Shown here: piece by piece, positions 1 through 31,110 of the stretch
Layout: every line of letters begins with the position of its first letter
Position numbering within the stretch: position 1 is the first letter of the stretch
From: Cladorhizidae sp. MBARI D1340-BT2
Taxonomy: Eukaryota; Porifera; Demospongiae; Poecilosclerida; Cladorhizidae
DNA length: 64,000 nt
Direction of reading: 5' to 3'
Assembly (NCBI GenBank): GCA_028752905.1
Contig: JAQNBH010000017.1
Coordinates: 36,044,101-36,108,100, forward strand
Translations under genes and position numbers: made by a program
The notes under the pieces: generated by a model
The model's database searches: none
What the model was told of the DNA's origin: nothing
What the model saw: only the letters and a program-made list of their open reading frames with translations

Positions 1-1288
1 CCCAGAACTTCCGTTCTCCAAGCCGTAACATCACTCTAGCCACTGGGGCTTTAACAGTCTCTCCCGTCACCCCATTTATCATAATCTCTCTACCTTTGTA
101 GCTGGCTGAAGGTACCAAGTCCTTTGCTATTATGGTAGTGTCGGCTGATGAGTCAATCTCCAGATGACACTCATTGTTTCCGATGTGGCCTTCCATGATG
201 TTCCAATGTTGGTTCAACGTACACGGCTGTTCATCTCTCTGTCTCATTATGGCATTGACCTTTTTGGTGCAGTCTCTACTTTTGTGGCCCCAACCTCTGC
301 ATTTGAAACACATGGGCCCCTTGTCTGAGAAGTACTCTGGTTTTATCTTCCCATCCTTGTCTTTGAACTCCTCTCTCTCCTTAGGCTTAGATGACTCAGG
401 GTACTTGGAGGAAGTCAGACTGTGTTGTCTGCTGTCCATTCGGCTTCCTGCCCTTCTCTTGTCGTCATCTACCCTTCGTCTCTTGGCCTTCAGTGAAGGA
501 TTCCATCCTCTCTCACAGTAGAATCGTAGGGCCTCTTCATTGGCTGTAATAGGGTCATCACAGTGGTCTCTAACCCAGGTAGCAGCAGCTCCAGGTAGTC
601 CACTGAGGAAGGATTCCAAGGTCAGCTGATCAATCAATTCGTCTATCATGTCAAAGTCTCTAAAGTACCTTTCAGACACTTCCACTGCCCTTTGATTCCA
701 GCTTCCGAGGTTTTCGCCTTCCTGAGGTGCCAATCCCCACCAGTCTGTTCTTTTCTGGGTGTTGTTGATTCCAATTCTACTCATTACTCTCTTGTAGTAT
801 TTGTTGTAGTCTTTTCTGTCGTGTTTCGACATTGCCTCCCACTCCAATAGCAGTCTGCCAGAAATTGAAGGCTTCAGTTCTTTCATCCAGTTTGCTTCCT
901 CTACGTTGTGGTCCTCCATAACAGATTCAAACAACAAGAAGAATCTTTCAGGGTCTTCTCCATCTGTCCACTTAGCTAGCTTGGGAGGCTTCCTGACTGA
1001 AGCTTGTGCTCCAAGCTTCTGTAAACATCTTGCCATGACTTGGTCACGTTTAGCATTGGCCTTGTCTCTTCTTGCATTTTCTAGCATCATCCACTTCATC
1101 ATGTCCTGAGTTGACATATCTCCTTGTGGCATTGTTATCTCGGTTTTTTCTTCGCTTTCTTCGTTGGGCTCGTCCACTTCTGAGACATTCCCGTGTCTAT
1201 CCTCCTCCTTAGGGGACTCTGATCATCGGCCGCTTCGAGTTCTGGCTGAGTCTGTCTTTTTGGCGCCTTTTTTCTGTCGCATTGCCAT
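1..1288 (-). pseudogene. Element A gag-protease (Ty3/gypsy), cut by window edge
   Basis: Read on the minus strand from ATG 1286-1288, the frame is open to base 1 except for one TGA at 1223-1225. It encodes a gag with a SCAN-like stretch (FLSGLPGAAATWVRDHC at about 560-620), then a zinc knuckle CFKCRGWGHKSRDC (CX2CX4HX4C, about 265-310), then the start of an aspartic protease. The catalytic motif reads IDSSADTTII (about 135-170), so the usual D-S/T-G has Ser in place of Gly. The LTR and primer-binding site lie directly upstream at 1451-1775. Integrase and reverse transcriptase would lie beyond the window, so the pol domain order cannot be seen. The single stop and the altered active site suggest a dead or dying copy. 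The family call is firm; subfamily (Gmr1-like) is inferred from the SCAN-like gag and the shared primer-binding site. Confidence 0.8.
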
Positions 1289-1450
1289 TACTTTCTCCTT
1301 GCAGTCTCTCCTGGTCGATTGAAAAAACCCCCCAAAAATGTCTAACCTCAACTTCTCCGGTCGTTGGAAAAGTCTTTATCCTCTTGAAGAATTTCTAGCT
1401 TCTTCATCTTCTTTTCAATTGCGATCCAATGAAGTTGCTGTTTCACTGGA

Positions 1451-1466
1451 TCCCACGCTGCCACCA
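1451..1466 (-). promoter_or_regulatory. tRNA primer-binding site of element A
   Basis: The minus-strand sequence TGGTGGCAGCGTGGGA lies one base after the LTR end. It starts with TGG, the complement of a tRNA CCA tail. The same TGGTGGCAGC core follows the 5' LTRs of B, C and D in this window. Confidence 0.6.
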
Positions 1467-1467
1467 C

Positions 1468-1775
1468 TGTCGTGCTCTCCCTTGGTCTTCGTGGGTCTAG
1501 CTATCCTAGCTAGGCATAGGCTAAGCTAGACAACTGTGTTATTATATAACTTTATTAAACTCTCTTATCAGAGCACATACAAATTCAAATCGACCTAACT
1601 CAACTTAACTTTGACTGGCCACGCCTTCATTTTATAGGCCAGTGGCAATCAGTCAATACACAACTAATTAACATCCAATCAACACCAATGTACTATACAT
1701 ATTGTTCAAGTTCTAGTCTTGTAACAGTCAGGACCGAGCTCATCAGGAGTGGGACTTTGATTTCCATTCCTGACA
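1468..1775 (-). repeat. Element A 5' LTR
   Basis: On the minus strand the block begins TGTCAGGAATGG and ends GCACGACA, giving TG...CA ends. It is followed one base later by TGGTGGCAGCGTGGGA, a primer-binding site. The right border at 1775/1776 is sharp because the coding frame of another gypsy copy (F) resumes at 1776. The partner LTR is outside the window, so the borders rest on end motifs and context. Confidence 0.65.
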
Positions 1776-2521
1776 ACTCCTGAATTACTACAGGAAGTTC
1801 CTACCAAATATTGCCACAATACTCTAACCTTTGAACGAGCTACTTGAGGTCCGACATAAATGGAAGTGGTCGGCCCAGTGTGCTAAGGTATTTCAGGAAG
1901 CTAAGGATCTTCTTACCACTTCCCGAGTTCTTGCACATTATGATACGTCCCTACCCATCAGGATGGCAGCCGATGCGTCTGCATATGGAGTTGGTGCTGT
2001 AATTTCCCATGTTATGCCTAATGGTGTGGAGATACCTGTTATGGTTCGAAATTTACATCCTGGGGATAACTGGATTCCGGGAGTCGTCATTAAACAGCTG
2101 GGCCCTGTCTCCTATTTGGTCGATGTGGGAGAAGGAAGAGCCTGGAAGCGTCATGTGGATCATCTTAAAGTTCGTGGCCTGCCAGAGCCCGAAAGTGCTG
2201 CACCTCAAGATGCAGACGAGGCTGATGTCTTTGTTCCTGCTCCTGACACTACTGACACATCTGTAGCTGTTGCTTCCCCAATTGGAATACCTACTCCCAT
2301 TGTGATCGAAACTGGAGCAACTCCAATCACTCCACCGATACCGACACCAACTTCTGGTTTGCCAACTGCATCTTCTCCTACCACTACAGTTGTTCGTCGA
2401 TATCCATATCGTACTAGACATCTGCCGGACCGTTTACGGTATGATGTTGGACAGTGAACATTGGGTTCATGTTATTTTTGTGGTTCTTGAATTTAGTTGG
2501 GGAGGAGTGTAGTATAGTATA
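1776..2521 (+). pseudogene. Element F: internally deleted Ty3/gypsy pol (conventional RT-RH-IN order)
   Basis: The frame opens with the end of reverse transcriptase (NYYRKFLPNIATIL, with a stop after it) and runs into RNase H (MAADASAYGVGAVISHVMPNG at about 1963-2028). At about 2040 it passes without frame loss into the tail of an integrase (HPGDNWIPGVVIKQLGPVSY), followed by a Pro/Thr-rich C terminus ending at 2457. Most of RNase H and nearly all of integrase are missing. A purine tract (TTGGGGAGGAG) precedes a possible 3' LTR beginning TGTAGTATAG near 2510. Family knowledge: RNase H followed by integrase is the usual gypsy order, unlike the Gmr1-type copies further right. Element A interrupts it on the left. 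Confidence 0.75.
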
Positions 2522-2544
2522 TTAATTATATGCATACTTGTGGT

Positions 2545-4727
2545 TGTGTATCACCTGGCTGAGCCGGCTAGCATCCCGCGAGATCTTCTGCTGCCAGGAG
2601 GGGTGGAAGGTTACCCTAGTCGGATCCCGGTTCACCCACCCAGCAGAGTCGAGATACGCGCCCATCGAAGGAGAAGCACTGGCCGTGGTGGACGAGCTTG
2701 ACAAAGCTCGCCATTTCATGCTCGGCTGCAGTGACCTTGTCATTGCAGTCGACCACATGGCCCTCTTGAAGCTCTTCGGCGATCGATCCTTGGAGGACAT
2801 CCCCAACACCAGGTTACGCAATCTGAAGGAGAAAACACTCAGGTACAGATTCCGAATGGTGCACATTCCCGGCGTGAGAAATATGACAAGCGATGCCCTC
2901 TCACGCCACCCATCCGGGATCCCCCAGCCCAACCAGGATGAACCTCCCCGATGACAACACAGCACCCGACTCGGCTTGCCCCAACCACAGCCCCAGGATA
3001 CCAACTACACTCCTGGCGGGCATCTCAATCGCTCACCCCACCGAGGACGACACCGCCGGCCTTGCAACCGCCCTCTGCGCCTCCATCACAGGCATACCCC
3101 TCGACTGGGAGACACTCCAGTTCGCCACTGCAGCAGATGAGTCCCTACAGAAGCTCTCCCTACTCATCGAACACGGGCCAGAAAGAAGGCACCTCATGCC
3201 ACCAATGACCCGGGATTACTTCTCCTTCATCCACGCCCTCTCCACAGTCGATGGAGTCATCTGCCGCGGGGACAGGATAATTATCCCAACAGAGGTACGA
3301 CCTGCCTGCCTCGACGCACTCCATGCAGCTCACCAAGGCATCAGCAAGATGACCGCACGGGCAGAAGCCTCCATATTCTGGCCAGGGATAACCAAAGATA
3401 TTGCGGCCACCAGAGACAGATGCGCCGTATGCAACGGCAAAGCCCCCTCTCAACCCGCCATGCCGTCCATCACACCAGTGGAACCCATCTACCCATTCCA
3501 GCACATATGCGCAGATTTTTGTCACCACCAAGGGGTCACCTACCTTGTCATGGTGGACCGCTTCTCCAACTGGCCAGTCGTCACCACGTCTAGAGACAGA
3601 GCAACAGGCCTCACCCAGACGCTCAGAGACACGTTCTCAACCTTCGGGATACCCGACACACTTACGTCGGACGGCGGCCCAGAATTCGCCTCCCACACAA
3701 CCAGGGCCTTCCTGGCCAACTGGGGAGTGCACCATAGAATATCGTCGGCATACAACCCTCATGCAAACTGCCGGGCCGAAGTTGCAGTGAAAACCATGAA
3801 GTGACTGATCGCCGGAAACACCGGCCCAGACGGCGCCCTCTCCGACAAGTTCCACAAGGCCCTATTGCAGTACAGGAATGGACCGGATCCTGAGACCAAG
3901 ATGTCTCCCGCCACTTGCCTCTTTGGCAGACCCACCCGTGACCTACTCCCCGGCATCCCAGACCGCTATCGGCCTCACACAGACTGGTCCGACCGTCTCG
4001 ATCTCCGCGAGAGGGCACTCTCCAAACGAGCCATCACGGGCCGAACACGATGGGACGAACACACCCAGGGCCTCTCCCCCCTCAAGTGTGGCAACACTGT
4101 ACTGGTCCAAAACCAGACTGGCCGCCACCCCAACAAGTGGGCACGGTCGTAGAAGTCCTCCAATACCATCAGTACTCTGTTCGCACAGACGGCTCAGGCA
4201 GACTCACCACCAGAAACCGCAGATTCCTCCGACGATACACCCCGCACCAGACGAAACCCACGTCCCAGCCGCCATACTCCCCCCTTCCGGATGCCCCGAT
4301 CCCACAAGAGCGACCGCTTACCCCCACCTACCACGACATGAGGCAACCCCAACCCCATCCACCGCCCGCAACCACAGGCCTCACGCCGCTGCAAAATCCT
4401 CCGACCACCCCAGCAACCGCCCCTCCACCACCGGCAACGCCAGCTCAGACCACCCCCGTCGCTCAACCCGGAAGCATCCCCAGATCATACGCCTCGGTCG
4501 CCCAGACGCCGGCCAAACCACCCATCCGCCCCACCAGGACCTCGCCAGCAACACCGGCCCCCAGCCGCCCCGCGGCGCCCAGAACCATCATCTCTCCAGG
4601 AACACCCCCTCGCCAACCTTCGCCCTCCCCACAATCGGAATCTAGCAAACTCCTACCCAACATGCGGCCTCCACCCCTGCGACGAAGCAGGCGTGGACCA
4701 AAACCAATCGACCGATATGGACATTAG
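2545..4727 (+). pseudogene. Element G: GC-rich Ty3/gypsy RNase H-integrase
   Basis: RNase H occupies about 2600-2915, with the motifs IEGEALAVV, IAVDHMALL and SDALSRH carrying its acidic residues. Integrase follows: an H-H-C-C zinc module (HAAHQGISK ... CAVC, about 3321-3432), then the DDE core with Asp in [10 protein letters not shown] and [10 protein letters not shown] and Glu in [13 protein letters not shown] at 3802-3804 interrupts the frame shortly after that Glu; the same frame reopens up to 4152. A frameshift near 4140-4150 moves the C-terminal module (VVEVLQYHQYSVR, DGSGR) and a long Pro/Thr/Ser-rich tail into another frame ending at 4727. The 5' part of the element is absent. The block is visibly richer in G+C than its surroundings, so it probably came from an element with its own codon bias. 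The domain calls are secure; loss of function is inferred from the stop and frameshift. Confidence 0.85.
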
Positions 4728-4968
4728 TAAACAATCTCTCAGTAGGCCATACTGCCTACTTGGGGGAGGTAGTGGACATTGTATAGTATACTTGGACATT
4801 GTATACGTACGACCCCTTACCTGATTGTCCCTTTACCCAATACTCAGTTGTTGCTTTGGTGACGCATGATATTTGCATTCAGTTCAATCCAAGAAGTAAA
4901 GGCGTACAGCGCTATCCTCTAACAGAGAGCTATGTTTTAAGATGTGTATCAAGTTTATAGATTGAAGT
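4728..4968 (+). other. 3' end of element G: polypurine tract and possible LTR start
   Basis: After the last stop a purine tract (TTGGGGGAGGTAG near 4759-4771) precedes TGGACATTGTATAGTATAC, and TGGACATTGTATA recurs about 20 bp later. This is where a 3' LTR should begin. Its far end cannot be fixed because no second copy is present. Confidence 0.4.
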
Positions 4969-5500
4969 GTGCAGAATCCATGGTGCTCTAAATTTTTAAT
5001 TGCTGTTACTTTATGGCATCGTCCCCCTTTGATGCTAACGTCTCTTTACCTTCAGTACTCCTTCAAAAGATCCATGCCAAATCAGACTGAAATTCTCTTA
5101 GAAAAATTGTCCAACTGGAGATTCAACTTACTACTCCCACAATGGCATCCCTTCTATCATTAATCTCTATATTTACCCTTCACCTTTATCCCACGCAGTG
5201 TAGAGTCTCTCCTCCTGCATTTATCTCTTATCACAACTGTATCTTTTTGTCTCTACCTCTTAATTAAATATGACCATTCACCTCCTTCACCACTAACAGA
5301 ATCACGTTATAGAGCTGACTTTGTTCAAGCTAATGACCTCAACAACATCATTCCTTGGACATAGATACAGAAGCATCCTGGCTCGTCTTTAAAGAAATCT
5401 TTTGCATCATGCATAAAACTATTCCCTCCAAGCTGTCACCCCATTCTACCTCTCCCTGGATCTCCTATCCTTTCTTCAAATATTATAAATACATTATACT
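4969..5500 (+). pseudogene. Possible LINE remnant, strongly decayed
   Basis: Short frames broken by stops and shifts give fragments such as YRADFVQANDLNNIIPW and VFKEIFCIMHKTIPSK. These recall the linker between endonuclease and reverse transcriptase of Jockey/CR1-type LINEs. No catalytic motif is visible, so the call is weak. Confidence 0.25.
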
Positions 5501-7118
5501 ATTCTGCCACACTGGTTAGATCTAATATATAAGAGAAGAACCTAAGTAGCACATTTAGGGGGGGTGGGTGTTTATATGAAGCACCCCATGGATGCCAATT
5601 TTTTGTTGTTGCAGTTCTGGTGTTTCATATAGCACTCCAGAGTGTTACTCTCTTGGGGTATTGCTGGGTAGCACCCCTAGAGCATTGACAAGTGCTGAAA
5701 TGACCATTTAGAATTTGTGACATTATCGTGGCAGTTAAAGTTGGTTGAGCACAAAACAAATATGCGACAAAAATTAATGTTATAGCATTAAAACAAAATC
5801 AAGATATTAAGATTTAATATCCAAGATTAAAGCTCTCTTTTAGCAATTGCAGGTTTAAAGTGATTAACACAGTTCAGAATACTCTGGTGGTCATTATATA
5901 AAAACTTCTTCAAGTAAATATAAGAGTTTGTCTTACAAAATGAGGGTATTCCTAACAAAATACCTAGTTTGATGAAATAAGAGACTTTACTCTATCCATG
6001 AAACAGCCAACCTCATTCAACATCATCCTCTCCACCACAATAAAGTGCTTGATTCCATGATCACCACACACAACACCAAGATATGGGCTCTTTCTTTCTT
6101 TCTTTAGCTTTTCAATACCTCCTCCAAATCACAAGCATTCGGAGTATATAATCACGAAATATAAAAGTACATATACACAGCACAATAATGTTCAGTTATG
6201 CATGCATGCAGATTACCAGTTCAGGATAGCCATAGCTTGGTATACTTTTAGAATGGGTTATGCGTTGCTATAAGTTTACAAAAATCTTATTCTCGAAATG
6301 GAAATGCTGATTCAAGCAAATGTGTAACTACGACTAAGATTCAATGGGGAGGGGGACAGGGGGAGGGGGATAACCATGCGTGATAAGGTGAATAGAGAGG
6401 TGAGTAACACACAGTCAAAAGAGACAATGTTTATCTAGATAACATATATGCAACTCAAGGTAGGTTAATTTTTTCTAGCAGTTAAGAAGAAACGGCGGCA
6501 GCCAAAGCAAATAGTTGGGACTATAAATCCCCCAAAATGTATTGAACAAAACACTACCAAAACTCTATATAATATTGCCCCAAAATTGGAAAAATGATTC
6601 GACTGGATAGTACACAATGATGGCGTTGGCTGCCCGGTAACACTGACTTATGCGTTTCTAAAGGGAGCACACAGAGACTTTTGCCAAGGAAGTGTAGAGA
6701 ATTTAAGTAACTCCAAAGTTGTAACTACAAGATTATGTTAGCGTTTGTTTAATCCACTTTTTTATTTGAACATTAGTCGACTAATAAAACAAGTAAAAAA
6801 AAATTATAACTGTCAATCCTCTACAGGTTGGACTGGCCTAGCAATCACAGTTGTTATAACCACTCAAAACTTGATGTTGGACTATGGCAATCAAAACAGA
6901 GTTTGTGGGGGATGATTTGACTTCAGACCAATCTGTAGTTCCGAATCAAAACATGTATGGGAAAACATTAAAAAACATACTGAGTATTATCATCAACAAT
7001 GTAGTATGTTGGGCTATTATCAATTACACTGTGTGGATAGGTAAGGTGTAGATGAAGTGCATGAGCATGATTGACATCCAAGGGAAAATCTAAATATGTA
7101 GTTCCTCATAGTTTAACT
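5501..7118. other. Noncoding spacer 3' of the kinase gene
   Basis: AT-rich sequence with short homopolymer and purine tracts, for example at 6341-6371. No coding frame, RNA gene or clear repeat was recognised. It should include the kinase 3' UTR. Confidence 0.5.
6761..6766 (-). terminator. Candidate poly(A) signal of the kinase gene
   Basis: AATAAA on the minus strand, about 350 bp downstream of the kinase stop codon at 7119. It is plausible by motif and distance only, as the motif is common in AT-rich DNA. Confidence 0.3.
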
Positions 7119-27147
<20,029 letters not shown>

Positions 27148-27486
27148 AATTTTTTAGCAGGATGACAGAGAGGTGCTATAGCCAGGTTGTTCAGGCTAAC
27201 TAGCTACAAAGGCTGGCTTGGGAAATTATAAGATGGGCAGGTCATAAAGCGGGTGTGGTCTGGGTTTATTTTTTATTTTTTACGAACATAATGCACTCAG
27301 TTACTTAAATGTTTTAGTGCTTGTTCTACGTACACCTTTACCCAAAGTCGCAAATTACTATGCGCCAGTTACTCCCTTCCGTTTATTTTTTTTGGTTTTT
27401 TTGTTTATAATCGCCTCAATCGTAAATGCCCATTTCTTGCTAAATTATTAGTTGGATCTCGCTAACCTAGCTTTGGGCATCATGGT
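27148..27486 (-). promoter_or_regulatory. Kinase 5' flank with a TATA-like site
   Basis: About 80 bp before the ATG the minus strand reads CTTATAATTTCCC (near 27220-27232), a possible TATA box. No other element is recognisable. Core promoter position is inference. Confidence 0.3.
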
Positions 27487-27904
27487 TTGTTTACGCTGTG
27501 TCGGCACCTGGAGCAGCCGTTTCTTACGTTGACTTGCCCTAAGCTGCTTTTGCAGCGCAGACTATTCGAGCTCACAAATTCTTTCTCTTTTCCAATCTTG
27601 TTCACCTCTGCTCACTTGACCCTGAACTCTCATTGTTTGCAAACTCCGCGCTGTTCTAGTTCTGAACTCGAACTCCACCTTCCAAAATTACCCACAAGCT
27701 CCTCCGGAAGCAAATGCAAATGGGAAGCATACAAAGTGTGCACAAAATAGAGTATCTGACACAATTCTGTGCACATATATACACATCGTGCATGTCAATT
27801 GATCAAAGAACTGACCCCTCCCACAACATTACCACACACCACTTGTCTATACAACATAAACATATTCACAAACGACAGCATCTGCCTTCATCACTTCTTC
27901 TTTA

Positions 27905-28761
27905 ATTTCATTATGAGCAATTTCAGGCTTTCCTCTGAACCCGTAGAACTTCTCAAGTTCATGGATGTACTAGATAGTGATAAGAGTGAAAATGGAGACT
28001 GATGGTTACCTTGAAGGCAAGTTATTTACTACAGTAAGAGCAATAAAATAGAACAATATAAATAACAAATAAATACTCTTTTTATTATAGATGGTGCTGA
28101 TAATGAATGTGAAGACGATGTTCCAGGTGACAAGCTCCTCCCTGAAGAATTTCATTATTATGAGCAATTTCAGTCTTTCCTCTGAACCCGAAGAACTTCT
28201 CAAGTTTCATGGATGAACTAGATAGTGATGGAGACTGATGGTTACCTTGAAGGCAAGTTATTTACTACAGCAAGAGCAATAAAATACAACAATATAAATA
28301 ACCAATAAATATTCTATTTATTATATATAGATGTTGGAGATGAAGGTGCTGATAATGAATGTGAAGAGGACGAGGTTCCAGGTGAAGAGGGCGAGGTTCC
28401 AGGTGAAGAGGACAAGGTTCCAGGTGAAGAGGTTGAGATGCGAGATGAAGAGTGCGAGGTTCAAAGTGGAGGGCATGTGGTTGAATGTGATGGGTGGGAT
28501 GTTGTTAGTTTGCATGGTGAGGATGGAGCGGGAGGTGATTATGACGTAGACGAGGAAGAAGGTGAGGCAAGTGGCATTGTATCTTCTGTTGGTGGGCCTA
28601 ATGAAGGTGTGGTCGAGCCTCTGGATGCTTTCGAGCAATTATTCACGTCAGATGGGAAACAGTACTTGGCAAGTCATGAGCAGCACTTGACGAACACCCA
28701 CAAGCAAGAGTGCATGACTTCATCTTGCCACCCGTTCACGCTGGAAGAAATATATAGGTAA
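27905..28761 (+). pseudogene. Outer piggyBac copy, 5' part with acidic N terminus
   Basis: A tandem duplication (about 27900-28135 and 28138-28385) repeats a short exon (FRLSSEPVELLKFMDV and SLSSEPEELLKF) and its intron. Downstream, about 28330-28761 encodes an acidic stretch with four 21-bp repeats (EEDEVPG-type, 28361-28440) and ends TLEEIYR. Acidic N termini are usual in piggyBac transposases. Link to the transposase parts at 28870 and 31476 is inferred from order and strand. Confidence 0.5.
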
Positions 28762-28869
28762 ATGACATAAGCCAACATATGCAAGTAAGCATACAATAAA
28801 ATAATAATAGCAATTGCTACACGCCTCTAACCTTGTCGCTCTCACACACGTCAATATTTGCATAAATAC

Positions 28870-29178
28870 ATGATGGTGCAAATATTGACCCACAAAGATA
28901 TCAAACCTGTGCACCCTCACATTACATGCAACACACATATTACAGGCAGCATTGATTTTTTTGCCACCAATGACAGGACACAGATTCATCGCAATGGTGA
29001 TTCTAATGGGAGTGCTGGATTATCGTACTGGAGCAGAAGTTGGTCATTTCATATCCCCACATTCTCCACCATAATGTCAAGAGGTAGGTTTTTGTTGTTG
29101 CTACACTTGACCAACAATGAGAATCAAGTAGGACGAGGTCAACCAGGACATGATTGGCTATTCAAGATCCGGACATAT
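28870..29178 (+). pseudogene. Outer piggyBac copy, transposase middle part
   Basis: The frame contains FSTIMSRGRFLLLLHLTNNE and GHDWLFKIRTYV, matching the piggyBac DDE_Tnp_1_7 region ahead of the catalytic core. It is broken at about 29178 by element X1 and resumes at about 31476. Confidence 0.75.
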
Positions 29179-29512
29179 GTGATGGATCTGAGAAAAGGGG
29201 TCTTATGTACCAAAAAAACAACAACTGAGTTATTGATACCAGGTGAAAGAACAAAGCAATCCCTATATGGAACTGAAATCATCACTTATTTCGATTCAGA
29301 AGAAAAGTTATGAAAGCCTGAATGATAGAGGCATGAATAATTCATTTTGAGAAAAACGCATTTTAAAATTTAAACGCGTTGTTTTAATTTCCGTGCACCT
29401 CCACGCATGACGGTCGAGGTGTGAACTCGTGCAAATCTGAGGTGGGAGAAAGAAGACTAGCTGCTACGCTAAGGTGGAAAAGAAACACTTCTTTGCTGAT
29501 GGGACAACGCAC

Positions 29513-30020
29513 GGATCAATCCCAATATAAGCCTCCAAGGGTCGAAAAAATCGTGCGCGTTTTTAATTATGCGAGCGGTACCAAAAGGTGTTGAATGTGT
29601 TAATGAAACTTATAATGAAACTTATAATGAACTGTGCATGTGGCTGGTGAACTGCACATTATAATTCCTTATAATTATATTATTTAAAATATATAGTTTT
29701 TGTTTTTACCATGATATATCTTTTACCATGTTTTTACCATGATATATCTTATAATTATTTTAGGGCTAGGGCTAGGGCTAGGGCTATGTAGGGCTAGTGC
29801 TAGGGCTAGGGTAGGGTATCTTAATGTCTGAAGCAGCCATGGACAGTTCACCAGAAATTTTTTTGAAAAATGTTTCAGACAATGTCAGCCACGTGCACAG
29901 TAAGAACGTGCACAGTTCATTATAAGTTTCATTAACACATTCGACACCTTTTGACCGCTCGCATAATTAAAAACGCGCACGATTTTTTCGACCCTTGGAG
30001 GCTTATATTGGGATTGATCC
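29513..30020. mobile_element. Fold-back element with about 110-bp inverted repeats
   Basis: The left arm (from GGATCAATCCCAATATAAGC) and the right arm (ending GGGATTGATCC) are near-perfect inverted complements over about 110 bp. The centre holds a telomere-like array at 29761-29818. No coding capacity. It is inserted within X1. Confidence 0.75.
29761..29818 (+). repeat. Interstitial telomere-like TAGGGC array
   Basis: Imperfect tandem TAGGGC hexamers with TAGGGT-like variants, in the loop of the fold-back element. Confidence 0.8.
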
Positions 30021-30234
30021 CAACGCGCTATTCTTGGATGAAGCTTGTGCAACAGAAAAGGTAACTTTTAGACGTTTAGATCAATGGAAGTACGAGTAAC
30101 AATAAAACAAGGATAAAAGTGAGAGAAAATAGATTAGAGTTAGCTCTCTAATGATAACTATAGTGTAAAAATAGCCATAAAGGTCTCTAGTGTAGGATAG
30201 ATATAGATGTCTACTATAATAACAAAGTAAAACA

Positions 30235-30420
30235 ATTGTGTATTTCTTTGTTAGGGCAGGATCTGCTGTTGTGTCCGGTTTTCTAGCAGGTTCGACACAC
30301 CCTAGCACGCTTTGCTGGAGGGCTGTTACTGGCTGTGATGGCATTTCCAGGATCAGGGGTTGCTCGCCTGCTGACTGGTTTGGGAACTTTTGGAAAAGGG
30401 CATGTAATATTCCTGTCATT
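30235..30420 (-). pseudogene. Zinc-knuckle C terminus, probably of the X1 protein
   Basis: The minus strand encodes a Pro-rich stretch, then KRARVCRTC, a TAG stop, then KTGHNSRSCPNK: a CX2CX4HX4C knuckle interrupted by one stop. Such knuckles end some transposase families. It lies just downstream of the X1 gene on the same strand. Confidence 0.5.
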
Positions 30421-31110
30421 CTCTAACAGAAATAACTAAAGCAGACTGGCATGCCATGATGACCATAGTTGCAGTGCAATTTCTTCCTCTCCATCCCAGC
30501 AAGATGTGGCCAATGATGAACCTGATCTTCACTGATGGAGAATGCCTGTAACTGACCAAGAAGGACCATATCCAGTTCATTATGGGATAGTTCCAGACAG
30601 CGTCCTCGTGCTTGCGACACATGCTCATTGGTGAACTGGATGGAGCACTCTTTGCCATTGAACAGCCACAGCCACTAGTCATAAACTGGGTTACTAGATC
30701 TTCTTCTTGAGTGTCCACGTCTTGAACGTCAAAATCCACTGATAAAACTGCAGACAACTGCATCATTGTTTCCTGGACCGGTTCGTCATTGGTCAGCTCT
30801 CGAACGTCCTCCAGATCATCATAACTCTCTTCACTCCCTTCAGTTTCACTATGAGGTGGCTCAGCATCAACCACATAAATAAATGCATGTATTAATTATT
30901 CTTATTCTTTTGTATTGTCTAGTAGTGTATATAAGTGTATATATATATTATACCTGCTTGTTCGTTCTCTGAGTCACTGTCACTATCACAACCATGGTTT
31001 GAGGTAAAATAGTCATCAATGACTTCTAGGAGAGACTGCTGGTCTCCAGGAGAGAATTTCATTAAGCAATTAATGGCTTTTGCAGCTTCCTGTGCACTTG
31101 ATGAAGCCAT
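30416..31110 (-). pseudogene. X1-encoded protein of unknown function (two exons, frameshifted)
   Basis: Exon 1 (30954-31110) starts MASSSAQEAAKAINCLMKFS, ends in an acidic Asp/Ser run and has a GTATAA donor. Exon 2 (to about 30870) is acidic, then shows SGCGCSMAKSAP. A frameshift near 30620-30690 moves the rest, CLELSHNELDMVLLGQLQAF and HCNYGHHGMPVC, into another frame. I recall uncharacterised transposon-associated proteins of aquatic animals with a GCGC...ELDLVILGQLQA pattern, but that resemblance is from memory. The start is supported by its repetition in X2. No DDE triad is visible, so a role in transposition is inference. Confidence 0.5.

Noticed and set aside
174..521. Plus-strand open frame over element A
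   Set aside because: It is the antisense shadow of the gag-protease frame, which has the zinc knuckle and protease motif.
27487..27750. Plus-strand frame of 87 codons upstream of the kinase
   Set aside because: Ser/Leu-rich with no motif or splice support; could be a leader of the piggyBac copy, but nothing shows it.
28331..28549. Lys/Arg-rich frame MLEMKV...
   Set aside because: Wrong frame of the 21-bp acidic repeats; the EEDEVPG frame is the coding one.
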